Both the position numbers and the translations under genes were made by a program. From JAPSGM01 sp963777045 (GTDB taxonomy: Bacteria; Chloroflexota; Limnocylindria; QHBO01), in contig CAVZPD010000022.1 of NCBI GenBank assembly GCA_963777045.1, positions 1 to 64,000 on the forward strand: a stretch of 64,000 bases of DNA, in the 5' to 3' direction. This document shows, piece after piece, positions 20,023 through 28,419 of this stretch (positions are counted from its first letter, which is position 1; every line of letters begins with the position of its first letter). The notes beneath the pieces are model-generated. The model searched no databases and had not been told where the DNA came from. It saw only the letters and a list, made by a program, of their open reading frames with translations.

Positions 20023-20529
20023 CTAGGAAGCCGGGCGCACGACGACGGTGCGCGCCATCTTGTCGTGCCATCCCTGCTTGTTTCGGTCGAAGGCAACCCA
20101 GATTACCCCCAGGAAGATGACGACGAAGGAGATGATCAGTCCGACGTAGCGGAGCAGGGCCCGAACCCAGTCGACCTGGCCGCCGTCCTCGGCGCGGACC
20201 ACGCGGAGGTTGAGGGGCATCATTCCCAGCGTCTGTCCCCGCCACGCCCAGAAGCCGACAAAGTAGATCAGGCCGAAGAGGGTTCCGAGGGCGTTGGCCC
20301 CGTAGTTGACCTCGAACTGCCCGTCGCCGACGGGGACGAAGCTGCCGGCCCCGAAGAGTGGCGCGAGGGCCGCACTGATGATTCCAAGGGCGATGGCGTC
20401 GATGATCCATGCCAGCACCCGGATCCAGAATCCGGCGTAGACGAGGCCGGGTGCAGGCCCTGCCTGCGCCGGCGCCGGCGAGCTCCATGATCCCCCTGGC
20501 TGCTGCGGTCCGGCCGGTTGGGCGGTCAT
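20023..20529 (-). CDS. RDD family membrane protein
   Basis: A 168-residue protein. A proline/glycine-rich cytoplasmic tail is followed by the RDD core: GFWIRVLAWIIDAIAL with the conserved Arg and Asp, a second helix around FGLIYFVGFWAWRGQTLGMM, and a third ending in FDRNKQGWHDKMARTVVV, which carries the final conserved Asp. RDD proteins are small integral membrane proteins; some are ion antiporters, and most have no assigned role. The ATG of MTAQPAG is chosen over an upstream ATG because the RDD tail normally begins so. Confidence 0.85.
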   Translation of the reverse strand: MTAQPAGPQQPGGSWSSPAPAQAGPAPGLVYAGFWIRVLAWIIDAIALGIISAALAPLFGAGSFVPVGDGQFEVNYGANALGTLFGLIYFVGFWAWRGQTLGMMPLNLRVVRAEDGGQVDWVRALLRYVGLIISFVVIFLGVIWVAFDRNKQGWHDKMARTVVVRPAS

Positions 20530-20586
20530 GCATGGGACTCCGGTACGAATTGGTTGCGCCCCAGATGGTAGGCGGCAGCGCAACGG

Positions 20587-21603
20587 TCAACCGGTGCTCA
20601 CCTGCAATCGGCCGATCACGTCCACGCCCGACCGCTGCAGGTCCCCGAGCGTGACGTCGATGGCGCTCCCGTCCGATCCCACGCACCGCGCGGAAAGGCT
20701 GTCCTGGCCGACCTGCCGCAGCGACCCGCTGCACGTCCAGCCGTCCGGGAACGCGAGCGCGAGACCTGCCGATTCGCGCCCCACGACCAGCTGCATCTGT
20801 CCTGAGCCATCGCTGGACGAGAACGCTCCGGTGAGCCGCCCCTCATCGACCTGCGCGATATCGAACCGTGCCGTGAACGAGGTGGTCGGTGCCGTGATGA
20901 CGGCAGCGGTCGTTGTGGGGTGGTCTGCCAACCAGGAGGCCGATGCGCCGTTGCCGTTCCCGGCGTTGGCGATCTCGTTCCAGCCTGGCTGCGCCGGCCC
21001 CACCAGGGTGAAGAGCGCGACGGCGGCCACCGCGGCGCCGATGGTGGCGATCACCACGTTGCGCGACTCCGGCCCGATCGAGCGAACGACCCGCCACCCG
21101 ATCAGCAGCGCCACGCTGCCGATGGTCGCCGCGTAGATGGCGAGCGCCCACGCCTCGCGGCTGTCGCTGCCCGTTCCGAGACCGTGCGCCGCGCCGAGCA
21201 GGAAGACGGCGAAGGCGAGGTAGTGGAAGCGCCGCCACCACGCGTAGCCGATGCGCTTGCGAACGTACTCCGACGCCCAGACGGCAATCGCCAGGTAGCC
21301 GGAGACGATGCCGAGCGCGATCCAGAGCGGCCGGTAGTGTGCCTGGAACGGGACGAGCACCTCCGCCGCGGTAAAGGCGGTGAACGGGTCGAGGAAGACA
21401 GCCGCGGTATGGATGCCGATGAACACCAGCGTCAGCACGGTGATGAATCGATGCAGCTCGTTGGTGATGAAACGCGGCCAGCTCGGGGAGTAGGCCTTCA
21501 GCGACAGGAGCAGGCCGAGCACAACGGACCCGGTTGCCAGTACGTAGGCCAGCATGCCTCCCACGCGAGCGATCTCCCAGCTCAGCGTGTGGTCGATCGT
21601 CAT
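20587..21603 (-). CDS. Ferric-reductase-like transmembrane protein with extracytoplasmic tail
   Basis: A 338-residue protein. Residues 1-200 form six helices of the ferric reductase/MsrQ type, with histidines suited to two b-haems: LHRFI (His51), GIHTA (His65), RRFHYLAF and GAAHGLG. Residues 210-338 form an extracytoplasmic beta-rich domain (ARFDIAQVDEGRLTGAFSSS, VIGRLQVSTG) that I do not recognise. No FAD/NAD-binding domain follows, so electrons must come from another partner. The gene overlaps the apbE-like gene by ATGA, implicating FMN in the same electron chain. Likely role: transmembrane electron transfer to an extracytoplasmic acceptor. Confidence 0.83.
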   Translation of the reverse strand: MTIDHTLSWEIARVGGMLAYVLATGSVVLGLLLSLKAYSPSWPRFITNELHRFITVLTLVFIGIHTAAVFLDPFTAFTAAEVLVPFQAHYRPLWIALGIVSGYLAIAVWASEYVRKRIGYAWWRRFHYLAFAVFLLGAAHGLGTGSDSREAWALAIYAATIGSVALLIGWRVVRSIGPESRNVVIATIGAAVAAVALFTLVGPAQPGWNEIANAGNGNGASASWLADHPTTTAAVITAPTTSFTARFDIAQVDEGRLTGAFSSSDGSGQMQLVVGRESAGLALAFPDGWTCSGSLRQVGQDSLSARCVGSDGSAIDVTLGDLQRSGVDVIGRLQVSTG

Positions 21604-22514
21604 CGCCAGGCACCAACCCGCAGCTCTTCCCCGCTCCGCGTGACCAGCAGGGCGGAGAGGCCGCGGCGCTCCACGAAATCGGTCCCGGCGGTCGCGCCCA
21701 ACAGGAGGACGGCCTTGGCCCCGATCTCTGCCTGGCCGCAGCTGGCCGCCGCGATCGAGGCCTGCGCCAGGTCGTTGTCGGCGGGCTGGCCGGTCCGTGG
21801 GTCCAGGAGGTGATGGAGCGGACGGCCGTCGACGGTCCAGCGGCGGCGCAGGACCGATGAGGTTGCCAACGACCCGAAGGGCAGGCTGATGCTGCCGCTG
21901 ACGCCGTCAACCGCCACGTCCCAACCGTCGTGGGCAGGGTGCGTACCGAACGTCGCCAGGTCGCCGCCGGCGTTCACGACGGCGTAGGCCACGCCGGAGG
22001 CAGCCAGGAGCCGGACGGCGGCATCGACCGCCATTCCCTTGGCCAGACCACCCAGGTCGATACCGCTGCCCGCCGGCAGCTCCACGGTTCGGCGCAACGG
22101 ATCGAGCCGGACGTCGCGCCACTCCCCCGCATGCCAGGGTCGGAGCGGCGCGGCGGGACGGTCCTTGGGGAGCTCATCGAAGGTACGGTCGTAGCCCAGC
22201 TCGAGCATCCGCCCGAACAGCAGCGGATCAAAGAGGCCCGTCGTGGCGCGAGCGGCGGCGATCGCGGTCGAGACCACCTCGAACATCGCGTCGCTCACCA
22301 CCAGCGGACTCCCGGCCGACCGGTTGAGGGTCATGAGCTCGCTATCCGGACGGAAGCGGCTGAACCTGCGATCCCACTCGTCGAACAGGCGCTCCACCGC
22401 GGCGATGCGGCCGCCAGCCCGGGCAGGCAGCAGGACGGTGACATCGGTCCCCATCGAGCGGAACCGGTGAGTCGCGATGGGGGAGTGTTCGACCGGAGCC
22501 GCAGTAGCGATCAT
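21600..22514 (-). CDS. apbE: FAD:protein FMN transferase (ApbE-like)
   Basis: A 304-residue ApbE-family protein: RSMGTDVTVLL near the N-terminus, the GIDLGGLAKG motif at 151-160, NAGGDLATFG, and HHLLDPRTGQPAD near 234-246. ApbE attaches FMN covalently to threonine in target domains, using FAD, outside the membrane. No lipoprotein signal is present here, so export is unclear. It overlaps the ferric-reductase-like gene downstream (ATGA) and the small membrane protein upstream (TGA/ATG). Neither neighbour shows an obvious DGATxAT-type flavinylation site, so the target is open. Confidence 0.92.
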   Translation of the reverse strand: MIATAAPVEHSPIATHRFRSMGTDVTVLLPARAGGRIAAVERLFDEWDRRFSRFRPDSELMTLNRSAGSPLVVSDAMFEVVSTAIAAARATTGLFDPLLFGRMLELGYDRTFDELPKDRPAAPLRPWHAGEWRDVRLDPLRRTVELPAGSGIDLGGLAKGMAVDAAVRLLAASGVAYAVVNAGGDLATFGTHPAHDGWDVAVDGVSGSISLPFGSLATSSVLRRRWTVDGRPLHHLLDPRTGQPADNDLAQASIAAASCGQAEIGAKAVLLLGATAGTDFVERRGLSALLVTRSGEELRVGAWR

Positions 22515-22801
22515 GACCCACCCGACCGGATCATCGGCCGCTGCAACGATGCGCTTCCGCCCAGCGATGGGTTGGAGGAGCCGAAGAACGAGTTGTCTTC
22601 TTCCCCGAACGGCTGGGTCGTGATGGTCGTCGTCGCCGGCGCGGGCGTGGCCTGCGCACTGGCGACCGCGCCCGACACCAGCGACCAGAAGGCCATGCCC
22701 AGGACGGCGCTGCTCCCGACGGCAATCCCCTTTAGGCGGCGCAGCCGGCCCGTATGGTCGACCCGCTTCTGCGCACGCTTGAGGCTGTTTCTCGAAGGCA
22801 T
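22511..22801 (-). CDS. Small single-pass protein, first gene of the flavinylation unit
   Basis: A 96-residue protein with a basic N-terminus (RNSLKRAQKRVDHTGRLRRL), one helix (GIAVGSSAVLGMAFWSLVSG) and an Ala/Thr/Ser-rich extracytoplasmic tail (ATPAPATTTITTQPFGEEDN, then SFFGSSNPSLGGSA). It may be a signal-anchor. Its stop overlaps the apbE start. No family recognised, but the position makes it a candidate substrate or docking partner for the flavin-transfer unit. The start at ATG 22801 is preferred; the frame extends further up to 22888. Confidence 0.65.
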   Translation of the reverse strand: MPSRNSLKRAQKRVDHTGRLRRLKGIAVGSSAVLGMAFWSLVSGAVASAQATPAPATTTITTQPFGEEDNSFFGSSNPSLGGSASLQRPMIRSGGS

Positions 22802-22977
22802 GCCGACAACGATCGCGCGCGCGTCTTGGGAAATCATGAGAATGGGTCCGGACGGAAGGGTCATCGGCGCCGATAGGACGCCCAGCACCGGGGGGTCGGC
22901 TGGCCGCCTTCCTCCGTCGCGCCTTCGCCTGACGAGCGGTATGCTGCCGCCGAAATGGTGCCTGAGCCTGCAGCCAC

Positions 22978-23903
22978 GTGACGGCGCGCGTGGCCAGCAT
23001 GCGCGATGCGATCGCCGAGCTGGTGCGCGACGGAGACACCGTCGCCATCGAGGGCTTCACCCATCTCATCTCGTTCGCTGCCGGCCACGAGATCATTCGG
23101 CAGGGTCGCCGCGACCTGACCCTGGCCCGTCTGACCCCGGACCTGGTCTACGACCAGATGGTCGCCGCGGGCGTGGCGCGCAAGCTGATCTTCAGCTGGC
23201 TCGGGAACCCCGGCGTTGGCGGCCTGCACGCCATCCGCCGTCGCGTGGAGGCCGATGCGTTCGGATGAGCGCCCGGTTGGAGCTGGAGGAGTACTCCCAC
23301 TTCGGGATGGTGGGTCGCTACACCGCCGGCGCCGCCAACCTGCCCTTCTTCCCGCTGCGCTCCTACTTCGAGACCGACCTGCCCCGCGCCAACCCGCTGA
23401 TCCGGCAGGTCGCCTCGCCCTACGGCGACGAGGTCGTCTATGCCGTGCCGCCGCTGCGCCCGGACGTGACGGTCATCCACGCGCAGCGCGCATCTGCCTC
23501 CGGCGACGTGCAGGTGTGGGGGCTGCTCGGCTGCCAGAAGGAGGCGGGCTTCGCCGCGGAACGCGTCATCGCCGTGGTCGAGGAGCTGGTCGACGAGGCG
23601 GTGATCCGCGCCGACCCGAACCGAACGCTGCTGCCCGGCCTGGTGGTCGATGCGGTGGTGGTGGAGCCGTGGGGCGCCCATCCGTCGTACGTCCAGGGCG
23701 CCTACGATCGTGATAACGCGTTCTACCGCGAGTGGGACGCCATCAGCCGCGACCCGGATCGGCTCGACGGTTGGCTGCGCGACTGGGTGCACGGCGTCGC
23801 CGGCCGTGAGGAGTACGTGGAGAAGCTCGGCCGGGAGCGGCTTGACGCCCTGCGGCCCGGGTCGGCGCCGTCTGGCTCGGTCGACTACGGGGCGTACCGG
23901 TGA
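22978..23903 (+). CDS. CoA-transferase family I, subunit A (frameshifted)
   Basis: About 307 residues. The N-terminal part (DGDTVAIEGFTHLISFAAGH, SWLGNPGVGGLHAIRR) and the remainder (LELEEYSHFGMVGRYTAGAA, RPDVTVIHAQRA) lie in two frames joined near 23260. Fold and motifs match the glutaconate/3-oxoacid CoA-transferase alpha subunit. Related alpha/beta pairs also include the IpdAB ring-opening hydratases of steroid breakdown, which cannot be excluded. Starts at GTG 22978; subunit B begins within its last codon. Subunit A supplies the CoA-binding glycine loop and subunit B the catalytic glutamate. Confidence 0.83.
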
Positions 23904-24674
23904 CCGACTTCAGCTCCCACCGAGATGATGGTCGTCGCAGCGGCGCGCGAGCTGGCCGGCAGGCGCGTCTGCTTCGTCGGCGTCGGATTGCCGAACATCG
24001 CGGTCAACCTCGCGCAGCGAACGGTGGCTCCCGACCTCGAGCTCGTCTACGAGGCGGGCGTCTTCGGGGCGCGCCCGGCACGGCTGCCGCTCTCGATCGG
24101 TGATCCGACCATCGTGAGCGGCGCAACGGCGGCGATGAGCATGTTCGAGCTCTTCGCCTTCTACCTGCAGGGCGGCCTGGTGGATGTCGGCTTCCTGGGG
24201 GCGGCGCAGATCGACCGGTTCGGCAACATCAACACGACCGTGATCGGTGACTACGAGGTGCCGAAGACCCGGCTGCCGGGGTCCGGCGGCGCCTGCGAGA
24301 TCGCCATCAATGCCCGCGAGGTGTTCGTGATCATGCGACAGAGCCGCCGCAGCTTCGTGGATCGCATCGACTTTCGGACCTCGCCCGGCAATCTCGGCGG
24401 CGCAGCCGAGTCCGACGCCGTGCGCCGTCGCCAGGGATGGCTGGGCCGGGGTCCCTCGGTGCTCGTGACGGACCTGGCAACCTACCGGTTCGACGATGCC
24501 GGCGAGATGCGGCTCGCCGCGCTGCACCCCGGGGTCTCGCTCGAACAGGTGCAGGACGCCTGCGCCTGGCGCATGGGCGTCGCCGCGGAGGTGGGGGAGA
24601 GTGCCCCGCCGACGGAGCGGGAGCTGCAGCTGATGCGCGAGGAACTGGACCCAGAGGGCGCCTACCTGCGCTGA
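23900..24674 (+). CDS. CoA-transferase family I, subunit B (probable frameshift near start)
   Basis: The main frame from ATG 23925 (249 residues) is intact: RRVCFVGVGLPNIAVNLAQR, then LVYEAGVFGARP with the likely catalytic Glu (residue 43 from that ATG), GATAAMSMFELFAFYLQGG, and QIDRFGNINTTVIGDY. The GTG at 23900 overlaps the stop of subunit A and reads VTDFSSH before losing frame. The expected join VTDFS..EMMVVAAARE needs one base near 23921, so the true start is probably 23900. Together the subunits would move CoA between an acyl-CoA and a free acid; the substrate is unknown. Confidence 0.85.
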
Positions 24675-24770
24675 CCGCTCCCTACCGCATCCCGACGCTG
24701 GCCGCGCTGGTACTAATGGGCCATACCCATCCCTCCCAGTCGCGCGCCACCCTGTCGTCATCGGCGCCGG

Positions 24771-25241
24771 ATGGCTGAGGCGATTGTTGGGAGGAACGCA
24801 CCCGTGGCGGTGGCGGCATTCGACGAGCAGGCGGAAGCGCTCCTGGAGACGGTTCGCCACCTTTCCCCGCCGCATCTCCTGCGACTGGCCGGCCTCTGGG
24901 CCGGCGTTTCGTATGGGTCGCTGGATCCGCACCGGCAGCGCCGGCGCAACGGCGCGCGCATCGCCCTCCGCTACCTCGCCGATGAAGACCGCGACCGTGA
25001 GCAGGACGTGCGCAGCAGCGCCGCCGCCGCCGCGGTTCTGCAGGCCTTCGGAGGCGATGGAACCCGGGGCGCGCGCAGCCTGCGCGGGCCGGCTGCGGAC
25101 GCGACCTTCGCCGTCGCCGATGCCCTGGATGCGCTCGCCTACGCCGACCGCCTGACCGGCGTGGCGTTCGAGGAGCTGATGCGTCCCTGGAACGAGCTGA
25201 TGGAGCAGCGACGCTTCGACGGCGAGGTGGCGACGGAGTGA
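24771..25241 (+). CDS. Helical hypothetical protein coupled to a GGDEF gene
   Basis: A 156-residue, mostly helical soluble protein (EALLETVRHLSPPHLLRLAG, FAVADALDALAYADRLTGVA) rich in arginine and aspartate. No family recognised. Its stop overlaps the GTG start of the GGDEF gene (GTGA), so the two are made together. The context suggests a regulator or partner of that membrane cyclase, which is inference only. Confidence 0.65.
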   Translation: MAEAIVGRNAPVAVAAFDEQAEALLETVRHLSPPHLLRLAGLWAGVSYGSLDPHRQRRRNGARIALRYLADEDRDREQDVRSSAAAAAVLQAFGGDGTRGARSLRGPAADATFAVADALDALAYADRLTGVAFEELMRPWNELMEQRRFDGEVATE

Positions 25242-26500
25242 GCGGAGAGCAGGCCGCTGTCCGCTCACAGGTCTGGTACGCCGCCGCGCTCAGCGTCACC
25301 GCGCTGGTGGTCGTCGCCTGGGCCACGGCGACCTACCCCGTGCGCGACCTCATCGCACTTCACCTGCCGGGCCTCGAGCCCGCGACGGCCCTGCTGGCGG
25401 GCGTCGGCTACTGGACGCTCTTCGGGCTGCTGGGAGCCCTCCGCTCGCGCCAGCTCGAGGCGGGAACCGTCCTCACCTTCCACATGCCCTTCGTGGTTGC
25501 CGGCACCATCCTGGGCGGACCGGTGGTCGGCGGATGGATGGGCCTCCTCTCCCAGTTCGAGCGTCGCGAGTTCGCCTCCGTCCCGTGGTTCGGCCTGCTC
25601 GGCAACCACGCCATGATCGCCATCGCCGCGGTGGCGGCCGGCCTCGCGGGCGATTCCAGCGCGTTGCTGGTCCGCGGACTGGGCGCCGACGACGGGACCG
25701 TCCAATTCTTCGGCGCCGCGGCCGTGGCGCTCGTGTTCGTGTCGGTCAACTTCCTGCTGGTGCTGCCGCTGGTGGCGATCCGTCGCAAGGGGACGCTGCG
25801 GGAGGCGGTCCGCAACTACGACGGCGGATTCCGCGCCACCGTCCTGGCCGAGGGCATCCTGGCCTGGCTGATGGCGCTGGTCTACCTGGCGGTGGGATGG
25901 TGGGCCCCGATCGTCTGCGTGGCGCTGGTCCTGGTGGTGTGGCGCGCCCACGACACGGCCGTCGCCTCGAACCACGACCACATGACCGGGCTGCTCAACG
26001 AACGTGGGTTCGCCCCGTACCTGGCGGCGGCGACGGCGGAGGCGCGCAGCGGGCGTCGCCTCCATGCGCTGCTCGTCATGGACCTCGACAACTTCGGAGC
26101 CTTCAACCGCGACCACGGCACGCATGCCGGCGACGAGGTGATCCGGGCCGCGGCAGGCAGGCTGCGGAGCGCCGTGCGCGATACGGACCACGTCGCCCGT
26201 TCGCACCGCGCCGGCGACGAGTTCCACGTGCTCCTGACCGACCTCCCCGATGCATCGACCGCCATGGCGCTCACCTGGCGCATTCACGCCCGGGTTGGTG
26301 GCGCCCTCCAGCTCCGCGCAAGCGACCAGATCGTCGCGGTGTCAGGCTCCATCGGCCTTCTCCTGCTCGACGGCGAGGCGCCGCCGCCGATGCGGGCGAT
26401 CGAGATTGCCGACGCACGGATGCAGCGCGCGAAGCACAACAGCCTGGGAATCTGCGACGAGTCGCCGGACTCGAAGACTGGCCTGGCCGCGACGGCGTGA
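25238..26500 (+). CDS. Membrane diguanylate cyclase (GGDEF domain, AGDEF variant)
   Basis: A 420-residue protein. Residues 1-235 are hydrophobic (about seven helices, with VGYWTLFGLLGALRS and FLLVLPLVAIRRK visible). The GGDEF domain spans about 243-410: DHMTGLLNERGF, MDLDNFGAFNRDHGTHAGDE with the metal-binding Asp, and AGDEF at 325-329. The first glycine is replaced by alanine, a change tolerated in known cyclases. The segment between the RxxD (314-317) and AGDEF is two residues longer than usual (HVARSHR). It would make c-di-GMP from GTP at the membrane if active. Confidence 0.83.
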   Translation: MSGEQAAVRSQVWYAAALSVTALVVVAWATATYPVRDLIALHLPGLEPATALLAGVGYWTLFGLLGALRSRQLEAGTVLTFHMPFVVAGTILGGPVVGGWMGLLSQFERREFASVPWFGLLGNHAMIAIAAVAAGLAGDSSALLVRGLGADDGTVQFFGAAAVALVFVSVNFLLVLPLVAIRRKGTLREAVRNYDGGFRATVLAEGILAWLMALVYLAVGWWAPIVCVALVLVVWRAHDTAVASNHDHMTGLLNERGFAPYLAAATAEARSGRRLHALLVMDLDNFGAFNRDHGTHAGDEVIRAAAGRLRSAVRDTDHVARSHRAGDEFHVLLTDLPDASTAMALTWRIHARVGGALQLRASDQIVAVSGSIGLLLLDGEAPPPMRAIEIADARMQRAKHNSLGICDESPDSKTGLAATA

Positions 26501-26506
26501 ACCTCC

Positions 26507-27260
26507 TCAGGAAGCCGTGGAAGGCTTCACCGCGCGGATGATGGCGCTGTGCATGCCCGCCGTGACGAGGTGGGTCGGGCACCAGCTCGATATCGGCGAA
26601 TCCGGCTTCACGCAGGCCGCGCTCGTACTCGGCGAACGAGAGCGCGCCGGCGATGCAGCCGACGTAGGAGCCGCGTTCGGCGCGCTCGTCGGCGCTCAGG
26701 CCATCCTCCGCCACGATGTCGGCGATGCCGATGCGTCCGCCCGGCCTGAGAACGCGCGCCACCTCGCGGAAGACCGCCGCCTTGTCGGCCGCCAGGTTCA
26801 CCACGCAGTTGCTGATCACCACGTCCACCGAGCCGTCCGCCAGCGGGATCTCCTCGATCTGCCCCTTGATGAACTCGACGTTTCGGGCGCCCGCCTCGGC
26901 GGCGTTGCGGCGTGCCAGCTCCAGCATCTCGTCGGTCATGTCGAGGCCGATGGCGTGGCCGGTGGGTCCGACGCGCTTCGCGCTGAGCAGCACGTCGATC
27001 CCGCCGCCCGATCCGAGGTCGAGCACCGTCTCGCCCTCGCGCAGCTCGGCGACGGCGGTCGGATTGCCACATCCCAGCGATGCGAGGACCGCACCGTCCG
27101 GAAGCGCGTCGCGCTGCAGGACCGAGTAGAGCTCGGCGCCGATGCCGGGCTCCGAGCTGCAGCAGTCCGACCCGCAGCAGGTGGCCGGCTCATCGGCGAG
27201 GACGTGGAGTGCCGACTCGGCGTAGTGGCTGCGTACCTGCTCGTGGATCGACTGGGACAT
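26507..27260 (-). CDS. arsM: Arsenite S-adenosylmethionine methyltransferase (frameshift near end)
   Basis: About 250 residues. SAM motif VLDLGSGGGIDVLL at 79-92. The ArsM cysteines that bind As(III) are in place: Cys64 (SLGCGNPTAVAEL), Cys152 (SNCVVNLAADK) and Cys202 (YVGCIAGAL), plus an N-terminal CCGSDCC cluster (28-34). It would methylate arsenite to volatile species. A one-base slip near 26577 disrupts the last ~25 codons; the other frame gives THLVTAGMHSAIIRAVKP and a natural stop at 26507. The gene lies 9 bp behind arsR, clearly one arsenic-responsive operon. Confidence 0.93.
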
Positions 27261-27269
27261 GAGGTGCTC

Positions 27270-27566
27270 CTAGCTGATGGCGACCAGCCCCGAGAGGCTG
27301 CCGCCGAGGGTCGCCCAGCGCCGGCCGAAGTCGGGCGCGAGCTGGTAGTAGATGTAGGTGCCACGGCGCTGGGTCGTCACCACGTCCGCCTCGCGCAGCA
27401 CCCTCAGGTGGTGGCTGACCGTGGGTTGCCGGACGTCACAGCAGTCGGTGAAATCGCAGGCGCAGACCGCGCTCGACGAGGCGCCGAGCTGGCGCACGAT
27501 GGCCAGCCGCACGGGGTCGGCCAGCGCCTGCAGCAGCTTCACGTCGGGATCGGTCTGGACAGCCAT
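27270..27566 (-). CDS. arsR: ArsR-type arsenic-responsive repressor
   Basis: A 98-residue winged helix repressor: ALADPVRLAIVRQL, recognition helix QPTVSHHLRVLREADVV and wing RRGTYIYYQL. Candidate As(III) ligands are Cys35, Cys37, Cys42 and Cys43 (CACDFTDCC) at the start of the DNA-binding helices, as in typical ArsR proteins. The repressor leaves DNA when it binds arsenite. It precedes arsM by 9 bp and has a matching dyad 13 bp upstream of its start. Confidence 0.93.
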   Translation of the reverse strand: MAVQTDPDVKLLQALADPVRLAIVRQLGASSSAVCACDFTDCCDVRQPTVSHHLRVLREADVVTTQRRGTYIYYQLAPDFGRRWATLGGSLSGLVAIS

Positions 27567-27578
27567 GTGGAGCAGAGT

Positions 27579-27598
27579 ATATCGACAGACGTCAATAT
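27579..27598. promoter_or_regulatory. ArsR operator
   Basis: ATATCGA (27579-27585), six bases, TCAATAT (27592-27598): an imperfect inverted repeat of the ATATYGA-N6-TCRATAT form, AT-rich in otherwise GC-rich DNA. It ends 13 bp before the arsR start codon on the minus strand, the expected place for an autoregulated ArsR/SmtB-family site overlapping the promoter. Confidence 0.7.
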
Positions 27599-27651
27599 AT
27601 GTTCTGCGCCATGGCGTTCCGCCTCCCCGATCTGCGTTGAGGCTGATCGGC

Positions 27652-28419
27652 TCAGGCCGATGTGTCGCCGACGATGCGGCCGTCCTGCAGCTCGATCACG
27701 CGATCGGCCACGTCGATCATGGCCGGATCATGGGTGGCGACCACTGCCGTGGCCCCCTGGCTGCGCACGAGTCCGCGCAGCAGCGTCATGATGGCGTGAC
27801 CGGTCTGTGAGTCGAGCTGACCCGTCGGCTCGTCGGCCAGCAGCAGGTCCGGTCGGTTGGCGAGGGCGCGCGCGATCGCCACGCGCTGCTGCTCGCCGCC
27901 GGAGAGCTCGTGCGGACGGTGGCCCATTCGGTCGCCCAGCCCGACCATATCGAGCAGCTCCGCGATCCGCTCCTGCCGGATGCCCGGGTCGGTCCCGACC
28001 AGGCGCAGCGGGACCTCGACGTTCTCGGCCGCGGAGAGGATCGGAAGGAGCCCGAAGGCCTGGAAGATGAAGCCGATCTTCCGGCGTCGGAAGGCAACGA
28101 GCTTCGACTCCGGCAGCTCCGAGACAGCCAGGCCGTCCACGACGACCGTGCCGGAGGTCGGCCGGTCGAGCGCGCCGATGAGCGAGAGCAGGGTCGTCTT
28201 GCCGGAACCGGACCGGCCACGTACGGCGACCAGCTGGCCGGCGTCGATGCGCAGGTCGATGCCGGCCACGGCATGCACCACGCCGCCGCCGAGCGCGTAC
28301 TCACGCACCAGCGCGCTGGTCTCGACCATCGGTACGCCGGGAGCCGGTGCCTCGCCGGGCGTCGCGGGCGTCGCGGGCTCAGGCGAGGCGGGGCGCGCGT
28401 AGATCGAGTCCATCCTCAT
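27652..28419 (-). CDS. ABC transporter ATP-binding protein (LolD/MacB type)
   Basis: A 255-residue ABC ATPase: Walker A GRSGSGKTT (68-76), Q-loop FIFQAFGLLP, signature LSGGEQQRVAIARAL, Walker B LLLADEPTGQLD and H-loop VVATHDP. The FtsE/LolD-type signature indicates it powers an FtsX-like permease. It overlaps the upstream ATPase gene (ATGA). The first 30 residues are a Pro/Ala-rich extension absent from the family, so Met31 is an alternative start. Last gene of the four-gene exporter operon. Confidence 0.92.
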   Translation of the reverse strand: MRMDSIYARPASPEPATPATPGEAPAPGVPMVETSALVREYALGGGVVHAVAGIDLRIDAGQLVAVRGRSGSGKTTLLSLIGALDRPTSGTVVVDGLAVSELPESKLVAFRRRKIGFIFQAFGLLPILSAAENVEVPLRLVGTDPGIRQERIAELLDMVGLGDRMGHRPHELSGGEQQRVAIARALANRPDLLLADEPTGQLDSQTGHAIMTLLRGLVRSQGATAVVATHDPAMIDVADRVIELQDGRIVGDTSA

